A DNA stretch of 64,000 nt from Ilumatobacteraceae bacterium (GTDB lineage: Bacteria; Actinomycetota; Acidimicrobiia; Acidimicrobiales; Ilumatobacteraceae): contig JAOBWK010000029.1 in assembly GCA_025463305.1 (NCBI GenBank), positions 98,249 to 162,248 on the forward strand, read 5' to 3'. The translations under genes and the position numbers were made by a program. The first letter of the stretch is position 1, and every line of letters starts with the position of its first letter. The notes beneath the pieces were generated by a model. It searched no databases. It was not told where the DNA came from and worked only from the letters and a program-made list of their open reading frames with translations. Below are positions 58,406 through 64,000 of the stretch, one piece after another.

Positions 58406-58866
58406 GCGGTGGCGCGGCCGAACTCGAACATCGCCCGGCACGCCGCGAGCACGCCAGCGGTGTCGCCCGCGGTGGCGAGGTCGAGCAACGAGCGGTTGCC
58501 GAGGGCCGGTGCCGGCCGCCGTACGACGGCTGCGATGCGATCGGGCTGCAGGTAGCGCTCGAGCAGGTCGGTGGCCGCCGCCATGTCGGCCACGGCGGTG
58601 AGCCGACCGGCCGGGACGCCGATGTTGAGCCACTTCCCGATCGCCTGTCGGCTGAGCCCGAACATGTCGGCCACGTCGGCGTGCGACAGTGCCCAACGCT
58701 GCATCACCCGCTCGAGCGGGTGGAACGAGCGGATGCGATCGAGCCGCACGGCGACCTCGGCGAGCACTTCGGGGGGCTCGTTCGTGGTCAGCTCGGCGAC
58801 GACCTGGGCCGCGCGACGCTGCGCGAGCGCGGGATGGACGACGGTGGTGGGAGCGGGGTTCGGCAC
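58402..58866 (-). CDS. Xre/MbcA/ParS-type antitoxin
   Basis: 154 residues from the ATG at 58866 with AGGAGG upstream. An N-terminal helical part leads to an HTH (VMQRWALSHADVADMFGLS then RQAIGKWLNIGVP) and a C-terminal toxin-binding region (ALGNRSLLDLATAGDTAGVL), the plan of the MbcA/ParS/Xre toxin-binding family. It neutralises the RES protein encoded next and probably represses the pair through GCAACC repeats upstream. Confidence 0.85.
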   Translation of the reverse strand: MPNPAPTTVVHPALAQRRAAQVVAELTTNEPPEVLAEVAVRLDRIRSFHPLERVMQRWALSHADVADMFGLSRQAIGKWLNIGVPAGRLTAVADMAAATDLLERYLQPDRIAAVVRRPAPALGNRSLLDLATAGDTAGVLAACRAMFEFGRATA

Positions 58867-58883
58867 GGTGACCTCCTGTGGTC

Positions 58884-58925
58884 ACGCTAGACGCAACCAT
58901 CTGACAACGCAACCGATCAGCAACC
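58884..58925 (-). promoter_or_regulatory. Toxin-antitoxin promoter with GCAACC repeats
   Basis: Reverse strand TTGCGT (58912-58907), 17 bases, TAGCGT (58889-58884). Three direct copies of GCAACC (58893, 58909, 58920 on the forward strand) overlap it and form a likely autoregulatory operator. Confidence 0.55.
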
Positions 58926-58936
58926 GATGGTTCAGG

Positions 58937-59176
58937 TCAGAGGTCGAGCCACTCGTCGGTGCGGGTGTCGCGCTTCGCAGTGAACCAGCGCCGGCAGCCG
59001 GACTCGTGGAACCAGCGCTCCAGCGTCGGGCCGTCGACGTTGTCCTGCATCCAGGCGTAGTCGACGTTGCGCTTGTCGACGTCGGAAATCACGGCGGGCG
59101 TGACCGGGAAGACGCTGCCGTAGCGGAACTCCTCGAACGGCCGGCTGCCGCAGTTCGGACACGTGACCCACAGCAT
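58937..59176 (-). CDS. soxD: Sarcosine oxidase delta subunit
   Basis: 79 residues from the ATG at 59176 with AAGGAG eight bases upstream; the GTG at 59185 is too close to that site. Zinc-binding pattern VTCPNCGSRPFEEF then WFHESGCRRWFTAKRDTRT is diagnostic of the delta subunit of heterotetrameric sarcosine oxidase. It is the last gene of the operon entering from the right edge. The usual order is beta, delta, alpha, gamma; here delta follows beta at the end. Confidence 0.92.
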   Translation of the reverse strand: MLWVTCPNCGSRPFEEFRYGSVFPVTPAVISDVDKRNVDYAWMQDNVDGPTLERWFHESGCRRWFTAKRDTRTDEWLDL

Positions 59177-59210
59177 CAGCAGCACTCCTTCGTGCGAACG
59201 GCGACGGCGC

Positions 59211-60428
59211 TCATCGGGTACCGGCCGAGCTCGGATCGGCCATCGCGACCTCGCGCTCGAAGCGATCGAGTGCGAACGGCTTGATCAGCTCGGGCGTGGT
59301 GCCATCGGCGATCAGCTTGGCCAGCTGCGAGCCGCCCGCGGGGATGGCCTTGAACCCCCACGTGCCCCAACCGGTGGTGAGCAGGAACCCGGGAGCGTTG
59401 GTGTAGCCCATGATCGGCGAGAAGTCGGTGGAGATGTCGCAGATGCCCGACCAGCTGCGCAGGATCCGCAGCTTGGCCATGAACGGGAACAGGGCGACGG
59501 CCTTGGCCGACACGCTCTGCAGGTAGGCGAAGCTGGTGCCGCGCTGGTAGCTCGCCTGACGGTCGTACTCGGCGCCAAGCAGCATCTGCCCGCGTGCGGT
59601 CTGGGACACGTAGAAGACGAGGTCGTTGCTCGACACGATCGGCGCGAACTCCTGCGCGTACGCGTTGGTGACGAACGCCTGCAGCGTGTGGGTGCGGATC
59701 GGCAGCCGCACGTCGGCCCACGCCGACACGGTGCTGACGTTGCCGCCGACGGCCGACAGCACGACGCCCGCGGAGATCGGACCGTTCGCCGTCTGCACGC
59801 CGGTGACCCGCTCGCCATCGCGCAGCAGCCCGGTGACCGGTGTGTTCTGGAAGATGTGCGCACCGGCGCGCAGCGCGCCCTGCGCGTAGGCCCAGACGAC
59901 GCGGTCGTGGCGCGCGGTCGCTCCGCCGTGCAGGTAGCTCGACCCGACGACGGGGTATCGGCCGCCACCGGTGAGGTCGATCTGCGGCACGATCTTCTTG
60001 ATCTCCGCCGGCGTGAGGTACTCGCTCGGCGCGCCGCACGCGTTGTTCATCAGCACACGGGTCTGCTCGGTGCGCGCGCTGCCCGTGCTGTGCGCCATCC
60101 ACAGCTGGCCCTTGGTCGTGTGCATCACCCAGCAGCCGGTCTCGTCCTCGAGACCCTCGTACATGCTGAGGCTCTCCTGGTAGAACGCGACGGACTCGGG
60201 GATGCCGTAGTTCGAGCGGATGATGGTCGTGTTGCGGCCGGAGTTGCCGGAGCCGATGTAGCTCGCGTCGAGCACGCACACGTTGGTGATGCCGTGGCGG
60301 GTGGCGAGGTAGTAGGCGGTCGCCAGGCCGTGCCCGCCGCCGCCGATGATCACGACGTCGTAGGTGGGGCTCGGCGCGTCCTGGTTCTGCCAGGGGAGGT
60401 CGAGCAGGGTCTCGACGAACTCGTTCAC
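59211..60428 (-). CDS. soxB: Sarcosine oxidase beta subunit
   Basis: 405 residues, starting in a four-base overlap with the gamma gene. FAD site VVIIGGGGHGLATAYYLATR, then the family GSGNSGRNTTIIRSNY and GGATARHDRVVWAYAQGA, whose His aligns with the residue that binds FMN covalently in this subunit, and the C-terminal GTWGFKAIPAGG. It oxidises sarcosine to glycine, passing the one-carbon unit toward folate on the alpha subunit. Confidence 0.95.
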   Translation of the reverse strand: MNEFVETLLDLPWQNQDAPSPTYDVVIIGGGGHGLATAYYLATRHGITNVCVLDASYIGSGNSGRNTTIIRSNYGIPESVAFYQESLSMYEGLEDETGCWVMHTTKGQLWMAHSTGSARTEQTRVLMNNACGAPSEYLTPAEIKKIVPQIDLTGGGRYPVVGSSYLHGGATARHDRVVWAYAQGALRAGAHIFQNTPVTGLLRDGERVTGVQTANGPISAGVVLSAVGGNVSTVSAWADVRLPIRTHTLQAFVTNAYAQEFAPIVSSNDLVFYVSQTARGQMLLGAEYDRQASYQRGTSFAYLQSVSAKAVALFPFMAKLRILRSWSGICDISTDFSPIMGYTNAPGFLLTTGWGTWGFKAIPAGGSQLAKLIADGTTPELIKPFALDRFEREVAMADPSSAGTR

Positions 60429-60817
60429 AGCGGCGTCCCTCCGATGCGTGCGGCCAGCTCGTGGTGCGCCGCCGTGGCGACGAGCAGCAGCGCCGAGCCG
60501 TCATCGTGCAGCACGAGCTTGGCCGGCACCGACGCGATCTGGCCTTGGGCAAGCGCGGGTCGCTCGGCCGGGAGCTGCCATTCGATGTGGTGGTCGACGA
60601 GTGTCGACAGCTGATCGGCGTCCACCGTGGCACCGACGAAGCCGTGCTCAGGCGTCACGATGGCGTGCTCGTCGGACAGTGCCGGCTGGGCGCCGCCGAT
60701 CACGTACGCATCGTCGGGCGAGATCCGCACGACGGTGGCGTCCGCGGCCCACGTCGCCGTGTCGAGCGCACCGGGTTCGGCGATGATCCGCCAGCCGTCG
60801 AGCGTCTCGAAGGTCAC
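60425..60817 (-). CDS. soxG: Sarcosine oxidase gamma subunit-like
   Basis: 130 residues if started at the GTG at 60817, one base after the alpha stop; GTGs at 60832 and 60838 are alternatives. It has the gamma features DGWRIIAEPGALDTATWAAD, VRISPDDAYVIGG and the SoxG-like DADQLSTLVDHHIEW in the middle. Gamma subunits are normally nearer 190-200 residues, so this is a short form. Function is structural, bridging alpha and beta. Confidence 0.7.
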   Translation of the reverse strand: MTFETLDGWRIIAEPGALDTATWAADATVVRISPDDAYVIGGAQPALSDEHAIVTPEHGFVGATVDADQLSTLVDHHIEWQLPAERPALAQGQIASVPAKLVLHDDGSALLLVATAAHHELAARIGGTPL

Positions 60818-60818
60818 G

Positions 60819-62963
60819 TCACATGCGCGCACGGGCACCCTCCCTGTCGTAGAACGGCACCGGCGACACTCGCGCCTCGCGTCCGTTGATCTCGACGACG
60901 TCGGCGTGGGGCATCCGCTTCTGCCAACCGAGCAGCACGGCATGGCCGAACATCGGCGAATCCCAGCTGGACGTCACGTGGCCTACCACATCTCCGTTCA
61001 CGCGGATGACGCTGCCCTCGGTGGGCGCCGGCCCGTCCATCGTGAAGCCGAACAGCCGGCGCTCGTCGGGCAGTGATGCGGTGCGGATCAACGCGTCTCG
61101 TCCGATGAAGCGGGGCTTGTCGAGCTTGACGGCCCAGTCCATGTTGATCCGTCGCGGGGTGCTGTCGAGCTCGGTGTCCTGGCCGACGATCACGTGGCCC
61201 TTCTCGAGCCGCAGCCCGAAGAGCGCCTGGAGGCCGTGGGGCTTGATGCCCATCGAGCGGCCCTCGTGGAGCAGGGCCTGCCACAGCTCGCGGGAGCGAT
61301 GGATCTGATGGTGCAGCTCGAAGCTGGACTCGCCGGTGAAGGACAGCCGCATCACGTGGCAGGGGATGCCGGCGACATCGAGGTGGCGGTGCTGCAGGAA
61401 CTTCGGCACGACGTCTTCGCTGACACCGAGGCGCTGCAGCAGCTGCCCGGCGAGCGGACCGGTGACGTTGATCGCGCCGTGCGACACGGTGCGGTCGAGC
61501 ACGTGCACCTTGAGGCCCCACGTCTCGACCCAGTCGCGCACCCACATCTCGGCGACGGACGCGCCGCCCGAGGTGAACGTCAGCAGGAAGCGCGTGTCGT
61601 CCTCGCGGCAGATCATGCCGTCGTCGAGCACGTGGCCGCGCTCGCTGAGGTTGATGACGTAGCGCGACCGGCCGACCTTGATGTCGTGCACGTGGTTCGG
61701 GTAGATCCGCTCCAGCGCCTCGACGACATCGGGCCCCGACACCATCATCTTGCCGAGCGTGCTCACATCGCCGATCGAGACGCCCTCTCGGACGGCCCAG
61801 TACTCGGCGACCGGGTCGCCGTAGTTCCACGGGCGGAACCAGCCGCCGAACTTGTCGAGGTTCGCACCGAGCAGCGCGTGCTCCTCGTGCAGTGGCGTCC
61901 GCCGGAAGGTGTCGATGTGGTAACCGGCAGCCGCCTCGCCCATCGTGATCTGGCGGGCCGCAGGACGACCGGTGAACGGCAGCGGCCGCTCGCCCTTGCG
62001 TGCCCCGACCCACGCCTGGAGGTGGGGTCCGCACACGCTGCCCTGGCAGGTGCCGGTGCCGCAGAGGCTGGCCCGCTTGACGAGCTCGAGCTCCTGGAAG
62101 CCCTTGTCCCACACGCCTTCGAGGTCCTCGACCGTCGTCTTCGAGCAGGGGCACACGACGCCGGCGACGGGCGCCGGCGGCAGCGCGTGCGTCGCGCCGG
62201 CAGAGCCGACGACCGTGAGCGGCACGTTCGGCGACATGCGCGCGAGGAGGTCGCGTGGCGCGTTGCCGGCGTCGACGATGACGGTGTCGCACTCGTGACG
62301 GGTGCCGTCGCGGAGCACCACCCGTTCGACGCGAATGGTGCCTTCGAACCGCTCGACGTCGGCGCCGACGGTGACGGTGGTACCGAGGTCGATGCCGGCC
62401 GCGACGACGGCAGCTGCGGCCCGCGCCGTGTAGATGCCAGGCAACATGTTGCCGGGCGCCACGGGGTGCAGCTCGGCCTGACCGGTGGCGAGGACGATGT
62501 GGTGGGCGTGGACGTGCTCGATGCCGTCGGCGGTGCGGACGATCAGGCTCGGGCCGGCGAACGTGCCGACGACCTCGTTGCCCGCAGCGGCGTCGAACAC
62601 CGTGACGTCGTGACCCGCTGCGCGATGCTCGGCGGCAGCGGTCGTGCCGCTGGTGCCCGCGCCGACGACGGCGACGTCGACGACCCGGCGGCGCACCTCG
62701 ATCGCCGCGCCGGAGTCCGGGCCGAGCATCGTCGGGTTCGATCCATCCGGATGACGGGTGACGAGTGCGCCCGGCGTGGCCGGCGTCTGGCAGGTACGGA
62801 TCCAGCTCGTGCCGTTGACCGTGGCGATGCAGTTGCCGCAGTCGCCGGCGAGGCACAATGTGCCGCCGCGCGCCGGGTGCTGACCGTTGCGGATCGCGGC
62901 GAGCGCGACGGAGTCACCGTCGGCGAACTCGATCGGTTCCCCGTCGTAGACCAGCCGGCTCAT
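60819..62963 (-). CDS. soxA: Sarcosine oxidase alpha subunit-like, compact, with two Fe-S motifs and GcvT domain
   Basis: 714 residues from the ATG at 62963 (ATGA overlap). Residues 30-60 hold a ferredoxin-type cluster (Cys37, Cys42, Cys45, Cys58 in LCLAGDCGNCIATV..RTC). A dinucleotide fold follows (VAVVGAGTSG, about 97-106), then a Bfd-like cysteine set (VVCPCSKTTVEDLE, SLCGTGTCQGSVCGP), and from ~350 a folate-binding GcvT domain (GVSIGDVSTLGKMMVSGPDV, MRLSFTGESSFELH). Typical alpha subunits are ~950-1000 residues, so parts of the NAD/FAD domain are shortened. Confidence 0.88.
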   Translation of the reverse strand: MSRLVYDGEPIEFADGDSVALAAIRNGQHPARGGTLCLAGDCGNCIATVNGTSWIRTCQTPATPGALVTRHPDGSNPTMLGPDSGAAIEVRRRVVDVAVVGAGTSGTTAAAEHRAAGHDVTVFDAAAGNEVVGTFAGPSLIVRTADGIEHVHAHHIVLATGQAELHPVAPGNMLPGIYTARAAAAVVAAGIDLGTTVTVGADVERFEGTIRVERVVLRDGTRHECDTVIVDAGNAPRDLLARMSPNVPLTVVGSAGATHALPPAPVAGVVCPCSKTTVEDLEGVWDKGFQELELVKRASLCGTGTCQGSVCGPHLQAWVGARKGERPLPFTGRPAARQITMGEAAAGYHIDTFRRTPLHEEHALLGANLDKFGGWFRPWNYGDPVAEYWAVREGVSIGDVSTLGKMMVSGPDVVEALERIYPNHVHDIKVGRSRYVINLSERGHVLDDGMICREDDTRFLLTFTSGGASVAEMWVRDWVETWGLKVHVLDRTVSHGAINVTGPLAGQLLQRLGVSEDVVPKFLQHRHLDVAGIPCHVMRLSFTGESSFELHHQIHRSRELWQALLHEGRSMGIKPHGLQALFGLRLEKGHVIVGQDTELDSTPRRINMDWAVKLDKPRFIGRDALIRTASLPDERRLFGFTMDGPAPTEGSVIRVNGDVVGHVTSSWDSPMFGHAVLLGWQKRMPHADVVEINGREARVSPVPFYDREGARARM

Positions 62964-64000
62964 GCGCGCATCCGGGACCCCGACGGATCGAGGATCGGCT
63001 CGAGCTGCAGACGGGCAGGACGGCGGCGGCCGATGATCTCGATCTCGAAGTCGCCGGCGTCGGGCGTGGCGAGCTCGGTCGGGATGTAGGCGAGCGCCAT
63101 CGAGGCCTTGCTGTAGTGGGCGTACCCACCCGATGTCACCCAGCCGACCACCTTGCCATCGTGCCAGACGGGCTCGTCGCCGATCACGTCTGCGGGCTGG
63201 TCGGGATCCGGGTCCACCACCATCGTCACGAGTCGCCGGGCGGGACCGGTCTTGAGCTCGGCCTCGTGCGCGGCCCGACCGATGAAGTCGTGATCGAGCT
63301 TGATGTAGCTGAGCATCCCGGCTTCGAGTGGCGTGTAGATCGGGCGGTACTCGCGGAACCACGAGCCGAAGCTCTTCTCCAGCCGCAGGGTGATGAGCGC
63401 GCGGAAGCCGAACAGGCGCATGTCGTACTGCTTGCCGGCCTCCCAGATCAGGTCGAACAGGTAGCGCTGGTTCTCCGGCGTCATCCAGATCTCGTAGCCG
63501 AGATCGCCCGAGTACGTCATCCGCGAGAGCCACACCTCGGCCATGCCGATGTTGACCCGGCGGAACGACATGAACGAGAAGTCCTTCGTCGCCAGCGACG
63601 TGTCGGTGAGGCCCTGCAGCACGTCGCGCGAGAGCGGGCCGGCCACTGTGAGGCCGACCATCGAGAGCGCGAGGTTGGTGAACGTGACGGAGCCGTCGGA
63701 TGGCAGGTGGTCGATGAACCAGCGCGAGTGGTGGGTCTCGGCGGCCTGCGAGCCGAAGAGGAAGAACTCGTTCTCGCCGATGCGTGACACCGAGAACTCG
63801 CCGACGATGCGCCCTTGCGGGTTGAGCATCGCGGTCAGCAGCGTGCGCCCGACCTTGGGCAGCCTGTTCGTGAACAGCGTCAGCAACCACTCCGCGGCGC
63901 CCTCGCCGGTGACCCTGTACTTGGCGAAGTTCGACGCCTCCGAGAAGCCGACCCGCTCGCGCACCGCAAGGGATTCCTCGCCGACGATGTCGAACGCGTT
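62960..64000 (-). CDS. Dimethylglycine/sarcosine dehydrogenase-like protein, C-terminal GcvT part (runs off window)
   Basis: The reverse frame is open to the window edge, and residues before the in-frame GTG at 63964 read AFDIVGEESLAVRERVGFSE, the usual junction before the GcvT domain, so the start lies outside. Visible features are FAKYRVTGEGAAEWL, LLTAMLNPQGRIVGEFSVSR, SRMTYSGDLGYEIWM and ALITLRLEKSFGSWFREY of the folate-binding aminomethyl-transferase domain. The missing N-terminus is probably an FAD-dependent demethylase. It is the first visible gene of the methyl-glycine degradation operon. Confidence 0.88.
   Translation of the reverse strand, partial: NAFDIVGEESLAVRERVGFSEASNFAKYRVTGEGAAEWLLTLFTNRLPKVGRTLLTAMLNPQGRIVGEFSVSRIGENEFFLFGSQAAETHHSRWFIDHLPSDGSVTFTNLALSMVGLTVAGPLSRDVLQGLTDTSLATKDFSFMSFRRVNIGMAEVWLSRMTYSGDLGYEIWMTPENQRYLFDLIWEAGKQYDMRLFGFRALITLRLEKSFGSWFREYRPIYTPLEAGMLSYIKLDHDFIGRAAHEAELKTGPARRLVTMVVDPDPDQPADVIGDEPVWHDGKVVGWVTSGGYAHYSKASMALAYIPTELATPDAGDFEIEIIGRRRPARLQLEPILDPSGSRMRA

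Overview
The window is high-GC bacterial DNA with dense genes, many 4-base stop/start overlaps (ATGA, GTGA), GTG starts, several leaderless-looking promoters, small ECF-type sigma factors, Thr-rich wall-spanning linkers, an LAxTG-type sorting signal, an F420-type luciferase-family oxidoreductase and an EccC-like ATPase. Together these point to an actinobacterium, most plausibly Acidimicrobiia (Ilumatobacter-like). This placement is inference. There are no rRNA genes, complete tRNA genes, transposases, integrases or CRISPR arrays.

Layout. (1) 1-8.7 kb is accessory in character: two paralogous winged-helix proteins, an ECF sigma/membrane protein/secreted crystallin-like cassette, and a divergent membrane module (VWA-like lipoprotein, coiled-coil membrane protein, OmpA-like lipoprotein; opposite them a second coiled-coil membrane protein and a small secreted protein) with two overlapping palindromes in the shared promoter. 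(2) 8.65-13.04 kb is a three-gene FtsX-type ABC exporter bracketed by two imperfect copies of a tRNA 3' end. (3) 13-20.5 kb holds a sigma factor/SGNH pair, a transpeptidase remnant, an HTH protein, a DUF459-like SGNH hydrolase with LysM, a frameshifted lipoprotein and a two-gene glycosyltransferase unit.

(4) 21.2-41.6 kb is the centrepiece: an enlarged phosphate-acquisition locus. It starts with two related leaderless promoters carrying PHO-box-like repeats, then three coiled-coil or tail-anchored proteins, pstC, pstA, a membrane-tethered PstS, a 964-residue second substrate-binding-type protein, two surface proteins sharing an undescribed domain (one ending in LANTG), a sortase fold that lacks its catalytic His and Cys, a pstB with a long N-terminal extension, another PstS-like protein, then a WxL-like surface protein with a DUF916-type partner. 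The genes read as a surface-displayed phosphate capture system feeding one PstCAB transporter.

(5) 41.6-50 kb: a 53-residue ORF with a near-consensus promoter, an HxlR regulator, a cobalamin riboswitch with cbtBA, bacterioferritin and its ferredoxin, a TetR regulator divergent from an LLM oxidoreductase and an MFS exporter, and a second copy of the sigma/membrane/crystallin-like cassette. (6) 50-64 kb: crotonase, sigma-like regulator, FHA-FtsK/EccC-type ATPase, RidA, two transglutaminases, a RES/Xre toxin-antitoxin pair, and a sarcosine/dimethylglycine oxidation operon running off the right edge.
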